DNA from: Acinetobacter sp. ANC 3813
GTDB lineage: Bacteria > Pseudomonadota > Gammaproteobacteria > Pseudomonadales > Moraxellaceae
Assembly: GCF_002135435.1 (NCBI RefSeq)
Contig: NZ_NEGK01000003.1
Location: 186,001-250,000, forward strand
Reading direction: 5' to 3'
DNA length: 64,000 nucleotides
Within the stretch, counting starts at the first letter, position 1. Each line of letters starts with the position of its first letter. The position numbers and the translations under genes were made by a program. The notes under the pieces are model-generated. The model saw only the letters and a program-made list of their open reading frames with translations, was not told the origin of the DNA and did not search any database. This document shows, piece after piece, positions 34,434-43,123 of the stretch.

Positions 34434-35591
34434 TTAAGCTGGCACTGCCTTACGCCCCGCCTTGTGACGGGCAATAATGGTTTTCATAATTTGCGCAGTA
34501 CCATCACCAATTTGGAAACCCAAGACATCACGCATGCGCTGTTCCATCACGCCGCGGTCATAACCTGCGTGACCGAAGGTCAGTAGACATTGATGGATTA
34601 CATCATAAGCCAATTTTGGCCCCCACCATTTGCACATGCCTGCTTCTGCAGTATGCGGCAAGTGATTGTCTTTCAGCCAGAGGGTTTGCAGGCAAAGCAA
34701 GCGAGCTGCTTCAACTTGCGTTTCATAATCCGCCAATGGATGTGAAACCCCTTGAAATGCAGTCAGCGGTTTGCCAAACGCTTCACGCTGCGCTGCATAT
34801 TCCCATGCCTCATCCAAAGACACACGTGCAACCGCCAGTACTTGCAACCCAATCAATGCACGGGAAAAGTCAAAACCCTGCATCACTTGAACAAAACCTT
34901 TATTTTCTTCACCTAGACGGTGATTCACTGGAACTCGCACATTATCAAAGAAAATAGAACCGCGGCCAATCGCACGCTGACCATGACAATCGAAACGTGT
35001 GGTGGTGATTCCCGGCAAATCCATAGGGACAAGTACTGCTGTGACGCCATGCGCACCAGATTCAATCGTGCCTGTACGTCCAAAAATAACCGATGCATCG
35101 GCTTGATCGGCAGCTGAAATTGAAGTTTTTTCACCATTTAAAACATATTCATCGCCATCACGTTCAATTTTAAGACGCAGACTCCCTGCATCCGATCCGC
35201 CGCGCGGCTCAGTGAGACCAATGGAAAAAATGGCCTCACCCGCCGTTAATTTTCGCAGCCAAGGCTCTACTACTTCTGGATCGCCATGTTCCGCCAAAAT
35301 TTGACCATTTAACGATGCCAGTAAATTAATATACGAAAAACTTAAATCTGCTTTAGCAACGGCTTCATGAATTACACCTGCGGCTAATCGACCCATGCCT
35401 TGACCGCCATATTGCTCTGGCAGTTCAGGTGCAATAAAGCCCATTTCACCCATTTTTTTGACTAAATCACGGTCGAAAATTCGGCTTTGATCACGTTCTA
35501 AAAAACCCGGCGCAATATATTTTTGCGCAAATTTTTCTGCAGTTTCCGCTAAAAATTCTAAATCTTCGGTGATGTAAGGATTTTTACTCAT
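34434..35591 (-). CDS. aliB: cyclohexanecarboxyl-CoA dehydrogenase (AliB-like acyl-CoA dehydrogenase)
   Basis: 385 residues, acyl-CoA dehydrogenase fold with the F-S-I-G-L-T-E-P-R-G-G-S-D-A signature. The usual C-terminal Y-E-G-T base motif is replaced by Q-I-G-D-G-T-A-Q-I near residue 360, so Asp stands where Glu is normal. Expected reaction: FAD-dependent desaturation of cyclohexanecarboxyl-CoA to cyclohex-1-ene-1-carboxyl-CoA. SD AAGGAGG precedes the ATG and it starts 13 bases after the BadI-like stop. Position in the operon between AliA and BadI supports the name; the substrate is inferred. Confidence 0.8.
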   Translation of the reverse strand: MSKNPYITEDLEFLAETAEKFAQKYIAPGFLERDQSRIFDRDLVKKMGEMGFIAPELPEQYGGQGMGRLAAGVIHEAVAKADLSFSYINLLASLNGQILAEHGDPEVVEPWLRKLTAGEAIFSIGLTEPRGGSDAGSLRLKIERDGDEYVLNGEKTSISAADQADASVIFGRTGTIESGAHGVTAVLVPMDLPGITTTRFDCHGQRAIGRGSIFFDNVRVPVNHRLGEENKGFVQVMQGFDFSRALIGLQVLAVARVSLDEAWEYAAQREAFGKPLTAFQGVSHPLADYETQVEAARLLCLQTLWLKDNHLPHTAEAGMCKWWGPKLAYDVIHQCLLTFGHAGYDRGVMEQRMRDVLGFQIGDGTAQIMKTIIARHKAGRKAVPA

Positions 35592-35604
35592 GGCTCACTC
35601 CTCC

Positions 35605-36387
35605 TTACTTAAAAAATTTACGGAATTCAGGTTTACGCTTTTCTTTAAACGCATTGACGCCTTCACGCGATTCTTCCGTATCGTAATACAGTTTCAAAGC
35701 ATACATGCCCATGCCTGCGATACCCGCTTGATGAGCGGTATCCATATTGAAGCTGCGTTTAGCAATCGCAATTGCGGTTGGGCTGCGCTCACAAATTTCT
35801 TCTGCCCATGCTTGTACTTCGGCATCTAATTGATCCGCTGGTACACATTTATTGGCTAGGCCAATCTCAACAGCTTCTTGACCTTTATAGCGGCGGCATA
35901 AATACCAAATTTCACGGGCTTTCTTTTCACCGACCACACGCGCTAAATATGCAGTGCCAAATCCTGGGTCGACTGAACCCATTTTTGGACCAACTTGACC
36001 AAAAATTGCATTTTCAGAGCAAATGGTTAAATCGCAAATGGTGGCTAGAACGTTGCCGCCGCCAATGGCATAACCTTGAACACGGGCAATCACTGGTTTT
36101 GGCACATCACGAATCGCAGTATGCAGCTCTTCCATTGGCAAGCCAATGGTGCCGCGTCCATCATAGTTGCCGTCATGCGCAGATTGATCTCCGCCAGTAC
36201 AAAAGGCTTTTTCACCAGCACCCGTCAGTACAATCGCACCAATTTCACGGTCATAGCCAGCTTTGTTGAGGGCACGGATAATTTCATCGCAGGTTTGTCC
36301 ACGAAAAGCATTCATTTTTTCTGGGCGGTTAATTGTGATCCATGCCACGCCATTTTTTACTTCGTATAAAATATCTTCAAAATTCAT
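35605..36387 (-). CDS. badI: 2-ketocyclohexanecarboxyl-CoA hydrolase (BadI-like, ring cleaving)
   Basis: 260 residues, crotonase fold of the MenB/BadI branch rather than the hydratases: C-T-G-G-D-Q-S-A-H-D, G-Y-A-I-G-G-G-N-V-L and F-G-Q-V-G-P-K-M-G-S-V-D-P-G-F-G-T-A-Y-L-A are recognisable BadI/MenB motifs. BadI opens the ring of 2-ketocyclohexane-1-carboxyl-CoA by hydrolysis to pimeloyl-CoA. SD AAGGA lies before the ATG. It is 13 bases from the AliB-like gene and downstream of the BadH-like gene. The MenB alternative is unlikely because no menaquinone genes are nearby. Confidence 0.88.
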   Translation of the reverse strand: MNFEDILYEVKNGVAWITINRPEKMNAFRGQTCDEIIRALNKAGYDREIGAIVLTGAGEKAFCTGGDQSAHDGNYDGRGTIGLPMEELHTAIRDVPKPVIARVQGYAIGGGNVLATICDLTICSENAIFGQVGPKMGSVDPGFGTAYLARVVGEKKAREIWYLCRRYKGQEAVEIGLANKCVPADQLDAEVQAWAEEICERSPTAIAIAKRSFNMDTAHQAGIAGMGMYALKLYYDTEESREGVNAFKEKRKPEFRKFFK

Positions 36388-36499
36388 AAACTGTTCCTTT
36401 CCTTGAAAACTGCTTTTAACTTTTATTGCATCTCATTTTGAGCGTTTGAGCATTCTGCAGAGCCTTTGCCTATTGCTTAACTCTGCTCGTTTAAAACGC

Positions 36500-37267
36500 T
36501 TAACCATTCATGGTTAAACCGCCTGAAACACTCAGCACCTGTCCTGTAATAAAGCTGGCATCATCACTTAAGAAAAATGCGATCGATGAAGCAAGATCAT
36601 CTGGCAGCCCTAAACGGCCGAGCGGGATCGCACGGGTAAATGCTTCACGAAGTTTTTCAGGGTTTGATGCGCCTTCGGTGACACCTGCTAAAAGCGCCGT
36701 ATCGGTTGGGCCAGGGCAAATCACATTGACAGTAATGTTATTGCGGGAATGTTCACGCGCCAGCGTTTTAGAGAAAGCCAGCAATCCGCCTTTGCAGGCT
36801 GCATAGACCGCTTCACCAGAAGAACCCACACGCGCAGCGTCCGAAGCAATATTCACGATGCGGCCTTGATTGCGCTCAACCATACCTTTAAGCACCGCAT
36901 GATGCATGTTCAGCATACCCACCAAATTGATTTGAATGAGTTTTTCCCACTCTTCTGGAACAGATTTAATGAATGGCTTAAAGATGTCCCAGCCTGCGTT
37001 ATTCACTAAACCGTCAATTGGACCCAGCTGAGCTTCTGTTTGCGCAATGGCCTGATCAACGACGTCTTTATTGGTAATGTCACACTGTACTGCCAGTGCA
37101 ACGCCGCCTGCTTTTTGAATATCTGCAGCCAGCTTTTGCGCAGCATCAGTATTCATATCAAAAACTGCAACTTTTGCGCCTTCCTGCGCTAAGCGCTTAC
37201 ATGTTGCACTGCCTATACCGCCAGCGCCGCCAGTTACAATAATGACTTTATCCTTGAGGCCTTTCAT
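36500..37267 (-). CDS. badH: 2-hydroxycyclohexanecarboxyl-CoA dehydrogenase (BadH-like SDR)
   Basis: About 255 residues. Cofactor motif T-G-G-A-G-G-I-G at the N-terminus, N-N-A-G, catalytic Ser in N-I-A-S-D-A-A-R and Y-A-A-C-K near residue 155, ending S-V-S-G-G-L-T-M-N-G. G-W-D-I-F-K-P-F and the D-A-A-R-V-G-S-S-G-E segment recall BadH. It oxidises 2-hydroxycyclohexane-1-carboxyl-CoA to the 2-keto ester for BadI. ATG 37267 is preferred over 37279 (AAGG abuts the latter), although spacing to 37267 is long (11 bases). First gene of the minus-strand operon. Confidence 0.85.
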   Translation of the reverse strand: MKGLKDKVIIVTGGAGGIGSATCKRLAQEGAKVAVFDMNTDAAQKLAADIQKAGGVALAVQCDITNKDVVDQAIAQTEAQLGPIDGLVNNAGWDIFKPFIKSVPEEWEKLIQINLVGMLNMHHAVLKGMVERNQGRIVNIASDAARVGSSGEAVYAACKGGLLAFSKTLAREHSRNNITVNVICPGPTDTALLAGVTEGASNPEKLREAFTRAIPLGRLGLPDDLASSIAFFLSDDASFITGQVLSVSGGLTMNG

Positions 37268-37410
37268 ATCCGTTTTCATCCTTATGTATTATTTAAAATT
37301 GCCTGCTTTCTATGTTTTACAAGCCTCTGCTGATAGCGAGGCTGCTCAAGAAATGCAGTGCGATTATTTTTATACTGCCACTGAAATTAGACTAATCATA
37401 CAATGATTTT

Positions 37411-37426
37411 ATGTCAATACCATTAC
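37411..37426. promoter_or_regulatory. partial match to BadR-like palindrome
   Basis: ATGTCAATACCATTAC shares the ATGTCAATAC core with the reverse complement of the palindrome at 37489. It lies between that site and the minus-strand BadH-like start, where a second operator would be expected. Confidence 0.4.
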
Positions 37427-37488
37427 ATATATTTTTAAATTCATTTTTATAATTACTTTAAATACAATATTTTATAATTTTTTAATTT

Positions 37489-37504
37489 ATATGTATTGAC
37501 ATAT
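37489..37504. promoter_or_regulatory. palindrome, candidate MarR/BadR operator
   Basis: ATATGTATTGACATAT is a 16-bp palindrome (6-base arms, 4-base centre) in the 287-base divergent region between the BadH-like and BadK-like genes, 51 bases before the BadK start. The MarR gene at 38507 is the natural candidate to bind it. Confidence 0.6.
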
Positions 37505-37554
37505 TTTCAATAAAATCTATGCTTTTTAATAGATATTCAGCAAGGACGAAGCGC

Positions 37555-38325
37555 ATGAGCGCAGAATTAAAATATCAAAATAATATTGCAATCATTACTT
37601 TAAAGCGTCCTGAAGCTCGAAATGCTTTAAACACAGAGATGATTGCCAATCTTGAAAGCATTGTGAGTAAAATTTCACAGCGCAGCTTGCGTGCAGCAAT
37701 ATTCACTGGCGATGGTACACAAGCTTTTTGCGCTGGCGCAGATATCACCGAGCTTCAGCATCGCAGTGCTGAAAGGCATTTGGATACAATACGCAAAGGT
37801 CAAAACTTATTTCAGCAGATTCATCAATTAAACTTTCCTACACTGGCCTGCATACAAGGCGCTGCTTTGGGCGGCGGTCTGGAACTGGCACTGGCTTGCA
37901 CATTTCGAATTTGCAGCACGGCCGCACGTTTAGGCTTGCCAGAGATTAAATTAGGGCTCATTCCTGGATATGGCGGCACACAGCGTTTGCCACGTCTGAT
38001 AGGCCAATCTAAAGCACTTGAATTAATTCTCAGCGGGAAAATCATCAATGCAGAAGAAGCGTTCAGAATCGGATTAGTGCAGCACATTTTTGAGTCAGAA
38101 GATCCCGTAAATGCTGGCCTGCAATACCTAGACAGCTTTGGTGCACAATTTCCAGCAGCAGTGCAGCATGCGCTTAAAGCTGTACAGAGTGCCTCAGATT
38201 TAGATATTCATACAGGACTGGCTTTAGAAGCTGATTTATTTATTGGCGCGAGCCAAACAGCAGACGCTGCGGAAGGTATATATGCTTTTTTAGCCAAACG
38301 CCCCGCTCAATTTCAGCAAAAATAA
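37555..38325 (+). CDS. badK: cyclohex-1-ene-1-carboxyl-CoA hydratase (BadK-like)
   Basis: About 256 residues, crotonase fold. Oxyanion motif C-A-G-A-D-I-T-E-L and G-A-A-L-G-G-G-L-E-L-A-L-A-C, then L-P-E-I-K-L-G-L-I-P-G-Y-G-G-T-Q-R-L-P-R carry both catalytic Glu residues of enoyl-CoA hydratases. ATG 37555 is chosen: AAGGA stands 8 bases upstream and the longer frame has none. It would hydrate cyclohex-1-ene-1-carboxyl-CoA to the 2-hydroxy ester. Divergent from the BadH-BadI-AliB-AliA operon and directly upstream of the MarR gene. General enoyl-CoA hydratase activity is the alternative. Confidence 0.8.
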   Translation: MSAELKYQNNIAIITLKRPEARNALNTEMIANLESIVSKISQRSLRAAIFTGDGTQAFCAGADITELQHRSAERHLDTIRKGQNLFQQIHQLNFPTLACIQGAALGGGLELALACTFRICSTAARLGLPEIKLGLIPGYGGTQRLPRLIGQSKALELILSGKIINAEEAFRIGLVQHIFESEDPVNAGLQYLDSFGAQFPAAVQHALKAVQSASDLDIHTGLALEADLFIGASQTADAAEGIYAFLAKRPAQFQQK

Positions 38326-38506
38326 TGGATATACAATAAGCCTATACATATAGATCGCTTCATTAGGGTGCTTAAGTTCAGAAATAATGCTCAGCAGATG
38401 CGTTCATTCATCAAATGGACCGCTCTGCTAAAACTGCCCTCTTCTGTTTATATGTCTAGCCGATATACTATAGGCGCCATACGTGAACAAAGACTTACGG
38501 AAATAC

Positions 38507-39004
38507 ATGCAAGGTTCAAATACACCGCCATACGATCAGTCCTTATACTCCGTCCATAACCGGCTGTTCTTTAGATTGTTTCAAGTGGGCAATAGCTTAG
38601 ACCGTCAATGCTTAAAAGAGTTAGGCATTTCGCCTGTGCACTGGTCTGTTCTTGGTGCGCTTTCCCGCCCGCATGTTAAAAATATCGGCATGTCTTTTTC
38701 TGATCTAACCGAATATTTAGGCATTAGCCGGCAGAGTTTGGACAATGTACTGAAAAGACTGGAACGTGAAGATATCGTTCAGCGAGTGACTGCAAGCCAT
38801 GACAAACGCGCAAAGAATGTCGCGCTGACTCCTTTAGGCCACCAAAGCTGGGACGATTATCAAATGAAGTTTTTTCAGTTCTATAGTCAGGGCATGCAAA
38901 ATTTTGTCTTTGATGATGCAGTTACACTGATTCATTTACTGAATAAATTAAATGATGGACTCAAGCAGATTAAAATCGAAGATATTGACGATGCAAGCGA
39001 ATGA
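38507..39004 (+). CDS. badR: MarR-family regulator (BadR-like position)
   Basis: About 165 residues. The winged HTH reads M-S-F-S-D-L-T-E-Y-L-G-I-S-R-Q-S-L-D-N-V-L-K-R-L-E-R, with a wing at S-H-D-K-R-A-K-N-V-A-L-T. In R. palustris a MarR protein (BadR) controls the bad/ali genes and responds to 2-ketocyclohexanecarboxyl-CoA; here the matching position next to BadK suggests the same role. ATG 38507 is preferred; a GTG start at 38483 is possible and neither has a strong SD. The palindrome at 37489 is a candidate binding site. Confidence 0.75.
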   Translation: MQGSNTPPYDQSLYSVHNRLFFRLFQVGNSLDRQCLKELGISPVHWSVLGALSRPHVKNIGMSFSDLTEYLGISRQSLDNVLKRLEREDIVQRVTASHDKRAKNVALTPLGHQSWDDYQMKFFQFYSQGMQNFVFDDAVTLIHLLNKLNDGLKQIKIEDIDDASE

Positions 39005-39125
39005 TTTTTAATCAATTGTATTTAAATAATTGATTTAGATTAACTATAAAGATTTGAATACTGATGCTTCAATTCGTTTTATTTTCAATATAGGCTGTGA
39101 AACAAGCTTTTATTGTGCGCTGTAA

Positions 39126-39164
39126 AAAGAAAGCCCTAACCATTGACGAATCAGCGATCAGGGC
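39126..39164 (-). terminator. probable terminator after MFS gene
   Basis: On the minus strand GCCCTGA pairs with TTAGGGC (one G-U) and TTTCTTTTT follows, 25 bases after the transporter stop. Confidence 0.5.
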
Positions 39165-39189
39165 CAGCCTGAAGATATTATGCTTTAGA

Positions 39190-40467
39190 TTATTCTGCCT
39201 TTTGCGGATCGTACTGCTTGTCTTTAATGAACAGACCAGAGACAGCGCCGCATAAGAAATAAGCGCCGCCCATAATTAAGAAACCGAGGCCAATAGAACC
39301 GCCGCTCGCCGCCGCGCCAATAATGGCTGGAGCAAACATTGCACCAATACGGCCAGCATTGTAAGCACCGCCCACCGCCGTACCGCGAATAGAAGTTGCA
39401 AAGCTTTCTGTCATATAGGTTGCATTAATTGCGTATGGGATGCCATAAAGGAAACCAAAGAAAATCAGTAAGTAAGCAATATTATCTGGAGAGTTAAACA
39501 AAACAATCACAGGTAAAAACACAGCAGTACCAATTGCGCCAAAGGCAAAAACAAAACGGCGTCCTAGGCGGTCAGCTGCATAGCCAGCAATCACCTTACC
39601 GAAAATCATCGCCACATACGTACCAATCATATACCCTGCCATCGCTTTAAAGTTCATGTGTAGCTCTGATTCTAAATACGCGGGCATCCAGTTGTTTACG
39701 CCATAGTAGCCAAACTGCAGAAAGCCGGCTGTGATCATCCAAAGGATAAACATTTTGCGGTTACGCGAGTCAGCAAAAATTTCTTTGACTGTGCTTTTCT
39801 TCTTCACATCTGCTTGTACTGCTTGCTGCGGTGCATATTTTTGCATTAAACGCGCACGCTGCCATGACTCTGGCTCTGGCACCAGTTTTTGAATAAAGAT
39901 CGCTAAAGCTGCAGGAATAATTGCGACAAAGAATAAAACTCTCCAGCCATAATCAGGAATGATCCAGCCTGCCAGCAAAGTCGCTACAATATAGCCAACC
40001 GTCCAGCCTGCCTGTAATGTACCCAATACCGTTGTTCTATATTCGGTCGGCACATATTCAGCCATCAGTGTATTGGCCGCAATATACAAAGAGCCAATCC
40101 CAAAAGCAGAGAGGAAACGCAGTACTGCAAATTGCTCAAAGTTTTGGGTAAAGCCTAAGGCTGCAGTTAAAATTGAAAAAACTAATATTGAAATGACCAC
40201 CGTCTTTACTCGGCCTAACTTATCACATGCCCAGCCGCCCATAAAACCGCCCACGGCCATACCCGCAAGTGTAAAACTGCCTAGTGCTCCCGCCTGCAAA
40301 TTGGTCAATCCAAATTCTGCTTTTAAACTATTTAAACTGAATGAAAGCAGCAGCATATCCGCGCCATCCACCAGCAGTGCTAGAAATGCGAAGATAAAAG
40401 CAATTTTTTGAGTATTTTTGGTTGCTGGCTTGATTTTCGCCAGCTCAATTGTTAATGCATCCGTCAT
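39190..40467 (-). CDS. AAHS-type MFS transporter of the cyclohexanecarboxylate/dicarboxylate cluster
   Basis: 425 residues, 12 TM segments. Helix 1 L-L-V-D-G-A-D-M-L-L-L carries the D-G-x-D signature and loop 2/3 reads G-W-A-C-D-K-L-G-R-V-K. SD AAGGGAA before the ATG. It faces the CaiB-like gene divergently; the 331-base region between them holds a 17-bp operator-like site. Located between the cyclohexanecarboxylate and glutaryl-CoA modules, it could import cyclohexanecarboxylate, pimelate or another acid of this route; exact substrate unknown. Confidence 0.8.
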   Translation of the reverse strand: MTDALTIELAKIKPATKNTQKIAFIFAFLALLVDGADMLLLSFSLNSLKAEFGLTNLQAGALGSFTLAGMAVGGFMGGWACDKLGRVKTVVISILVFSILTAALGFTQNFEQFAVLRFLSAFGIGSLYIAANTLMAEYVPTEYRTTVLGTLQAGWTVGYIVATLLAGWIIPDYGWRVLFFVAIIPAALAIFIQKLVPEPESWQRARLMQKYAPQQAVQADVKKKSTVKEIFADSRNRKMFILWMITAGFLQFGYYGVNNWMPAYLESELHMNFKAMAGYMIGTYVAMIFGKVIAGYAADRLGRRFVFAFGAIGTAVFLPVIVLFNSPDNIAYLLIFFGFLYGIPYAINATYMTESFATSIRGTAVGGAYNAGRIGAMFAPAIIGAAASGGSIGLGFLIMGGAYFLCGAVSGLFIKDKQYDPQKAE

Positions 40468-40798
40468 GTAAATTATTCCCTTATTTCATTTATTTAGGTC
40501 AATTCGTTATTTTTCAAAATTATCTTTCAATCCTTAGGAAGAAAATTTTGTTTATGAAATAAACACTTTTTTAAATCCCAATATGAATTCTCCGCTTGTA
40601 CTAATCCTGAATAAAAATAGGCTTTTCTAAAAGCCCATATCGCGGTTTGAGACTAATCAAAACAGGATGATAATTCAACAATTTTTGAATATTAATTTTG
40701 TATTGCGAAATTTATTATCAAATAATTGATAAATTACCGCTTTTAAGCTATGTTTAAAATGGACTTAATACCGAATTACAAAAAACACGGAGTGTGAA
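40468..40798. other. divergent promoter region
   Basis: This 331-base AT-rich spacer between the MFS gene and the CaiB-like gene has no ORF. It contains the candidate IclR operator at 40695-40711 and presumably two divergent promoters. Confidence 0.6.
40695..40711. promoter_or_regulatory. candidate IclR operator site A
   Basis: ATTTTGTATTGCGAAAT matches 16 of 17 bases of ATTTCGTATTGCGAAAT, the reverse complement of site B at 44331. It is about 90 bases before the CaiB-like start. Confidence 0.65.
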
Positions 40799-41590
40799 AT
40801 GGGTGCGTTAACAGGCTTTCGCATACTGGACTTGAGCAGAATTTTAGCCGGCCCTTGGTGCAGTCAAATTTTGGCTGATCTGGGCGCAGAAGTGATTAAA
40901 ATAGAAAAGCCGGATCATGGCGATGACACCCGAATCTGGGGGCCGCCATGGCTCAAAAACAACAGTAACGAAGATACACATGAATCTGCATACTACCTTT
41001 CTGCCAATCGCGGCAAACATTCTGTTGCTGTGGATATTTCGACGCCAGCAGGTCAAACGCTGATTCATAAGCTGGTGCTTGAAAGTGATGTCGTCATTGA
41101 AAACTACAAAGCAGGCTCTTTAAAGCGTTACAGCCTAGATTACGAAACCCTGAGCACGCTGAACCCTAAAATCGTGTATTGCTCAATTACAGGTTTTGGG
41201 CAAAATGGGCCTCGCGCAGCAGAACCTGGCTATGACTTTATTGTGCAAGGTATGGGCGGCATGATGAGTGTGACCGGTGAGCGAGATGATTTGCCTGGCG
41301 GCGGACCGCAAAAAGCAGGATTAGCCTTTGCTGATTTAACAACAGGTTTATATTCAGCGATTGCCATTCAAGCAGCCTTACTCTCCCGTGAAATGGTGAT
41401 TAAAATGCCGCATACTCTGCGGGAAGATTACACCTCAATCGGCTCTCCAATTAAGCTGTCTAAAACGCCAGTCGAATATAAAAAGGCGCCGCCCTGCCTT
41501 GGTGAAGACACTGATACTGTTTTGAGCCAATTTATTTCGCAAGACGAAATTGCACAGCTGAAAGCACAAGGCGTTATTCAGCAGCGTTAA
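40799..41590 (+). pseudogene. CaiB/BaiF-family CoA-transferase with internal deletion
   Basis: Only 263 residues, while family members have about 390-410. Residues 1-198 are a normal N-terminal half: F-R-I-L-D-L-S-R-I-L-A-G-P, N-R-G-K-H-S-V-A-V-D, G-Q-N-G-P. Then L-L-S-R-E is followed at once by M-V-I-K-M-P-H-T, a segment that belongs near the C-terminus; the tail P-P-C-L-G-E-D-T-D-T-V-L is intact. About 135 residues including the G-K-G-Q-x-x-D region and the catalytic Asp (Asp169 in formyl-CoA transferase) are missing, in frame, near base 41393. Probably inactive. Position next to GcdH suggests an ancestral succinyl-CoA:glutarate transferase role. SD CGGAG before the ATG. Confidence 0.85.
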
Positions 41591-41605
41591 TACCATTTAT
41601 GATTT

Positions 41606-41641
41606 AAATAAAAAGGAATCCAATTGGGTTCCTTTTTATTT
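41606..41641 (+). terminator. strong terminator after CaiB-like gene
   Basis: AAATAAAAAGGAA / TTCCTTTTTATTT, perfect 13-base arms with a 10-base loop. Confidence 0.85.
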
Positions 41642-41858
41642 CAGCAGCATTTATAAGCTATTCCTTATATCAAATTAGCCAGAGCACTGAATTTCTCCAG
41701 AATCCATCGCCACTCTTTATAGTAGATTTTTTGCCTACTTGAATAGGTATATACGTTTTATGAACAATGAATGATCATAAGCACCTTATAACTAAGATCA
41801 TTCATTTTTCTTAAAGCCACAGAAGTAATGCATATTTTAAAATTTCTATACCTAACAC
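41642..41858. other. convergent spacer, no gene seen
   Basis: About 220 AT-rich bases lie between the terminators of the convergent CaiB-like and GcdH genes. No ORF or RNA is recognisable. Confidence 0.5.
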
Positions 41859-41884
41859 AATCAGCCAGCAAAAGCTGGCTGATT
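41859..41884. terminator. hairpin downstream of gcdH
   Basis: AATCAGCCAGC / GCTGGCTGATT, perfect 11-base arms with loop AAAA, 16 bases past the gcdH stop. The T-tail on the minus strand is weak. Confidence 0.6.
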
Positions 41885-41899
41885 TAATTTCAAAAAATA

Positions 41900-43099
41900 T
41901 TAATTACAGAAGGCTGCAATCCCTGTTTGCGCACGGCCAAGAATCAGCGCATGTACATCATGCGTGCCTTCATAGGTATTCACCACTTCAAGGTTCACCA
42001 AATGGCGCGCCACACCAAACTCATCTGAAATGCCGTTGCCGCCCAGCATGTCTCGCGCTACACGGGCAATATCTAGTGCTTTACCGCAGTTGTTGCGCTT
42101 AATCAGTGATGTGCCTTCTACTGCGGCAATGCCCTCGTCTTTCATGCGGCCAAAACGCAGTGCAGCTTGTAGCCCCAACGCAATCTCAGTCTGCATATCT
42201 GCCAGCTTCTTTTGAATCAGCTGATTCGCTGCCAAAGGACGGCCAAACTGCTTGCGATCCATCGTATATTGATGTGCCGTATGCCAACAGAATTCTGCTG
42301 CGCCCATTGCGCCCCAAGCAATGCCATAACGTGCACTGTTTAGGCAAGTAAATGGGCCTTTTAAACCGCGTACTTCTGGAAAAGCGTTTTCTTCCGGGAC
42401 AAAAACATTGTCCATCACAATTTCACCTGTGATGGATGCGCGTAGACCCACCTTGCCGTGAATTGCAGGTGCAGACAGGCCTTCCCAGCCTTTTTCTAAA
42501 ATAAATCCGCGAATGTCGCCAACATTGCCTTCTTTTGATACTTCTTTGGCCCACACCACAAATACATCGGCAATTGGACTGTTGGTAATCCACATTTTCG
42601 CCCCGCTTAAGCGGTAGCCGCCGTCTACTTTTTTGGCACGAGTAATCATGCTGCCAGGATCTGAACCATGGTCAGGCTCGGTTAAACCAAAACAGCCAAT
42701 GTATTCACCTGTCGCCAGTTTTGGCAGGTATTTTTGTTTTTGTTCTTCTGAGCCAAATTCATTAATCGGAACCATCACCAAAGAACTTTGTACGCTGGCC
42801 ATTGAACGGTAGCCCGAATCAACATATTCAATTTCACGCGCCACTAGGCCATAGCTGACATAGTTTAGACCTGCACCGCCGTACTGCTCTGGAATAGTTG
42901 GACCTAGAAGGCCAAGCTCACCCATTTCACGGAAAATTGAAGCATCGGTTTGCTCATGGCGGAACTGTTCCAGCACACGCGGCTGCAGGCGGTCTTGGCA
43001 GTATGCATGCGCAGTATCGCGGATCATGCGTTCTTCTTCTGTCAGCTGCAGTTCCAATAAAAACGGGTCTTTCCAATTAAATTTTGCATTTGTCGACAT
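41900..43099 (-). CDS. gcdH: glutaryl-CoA dehydrogenase
   Basis: 399 residues. [12 protein letters not shown] places the carboxylate-binding Arg at about residue 95 (Arg94 in human GCDH) and [12 protein letters not shown] carries the catalytic Glu near 372 (Glu370). [12 protein letters not shown] is also diagnostic of glutaryl-CoA dehydrogenases. It oxidatively decarboxylates glutaryl-CoA to crotonyl-CoA, with electrons to ETF. SD AAAGGA before the ATG. It is 24 bases downstream of the acyl-CoA dehydrogenase gene in the same operon. Pimeloyl-CoA from the upstream module would arrive here after one beta-oxidation round. Confidence 0.92.
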   Translation of the reverse strand: MSTNAKFNWKDPFLLELQLTEEERMIRDTAHAYCQDRLQPRVLEQFRHEQTDASIFREMGELGLLGPTIPEQYGGAGLNYVSYGLVAREIEYVDSGYRSMASVQSSLVMVPINEFGSEEQKQKYLPKLATGEYIGCFGLTEPDHGSDPGSMITRAKKVDGGYRLSGAKMWITNSPIADVFVVWAKEVSKEGNVGDIRGFILEKGWEGLSAPAIHGKVGLRASITGEIVMDNVFVPEENAFPEVRGLKGPFTCLNSARYGIAWGAMGAAEFCWHTAHQYTMDRKQFGRPLAANQLIQKKLADMQTEIALGLQAALRFGRMKDEGIAAVEGTSLIKRNNCGKALDIARVARDMLGGNGISDEFGVARHLVNLEVVNTYEGTHDVHALILGRAQTGIAAFCN

Positions 43100-43123
43100 G
43101 TCTTGTTTTCCTTTTCAATCGGC

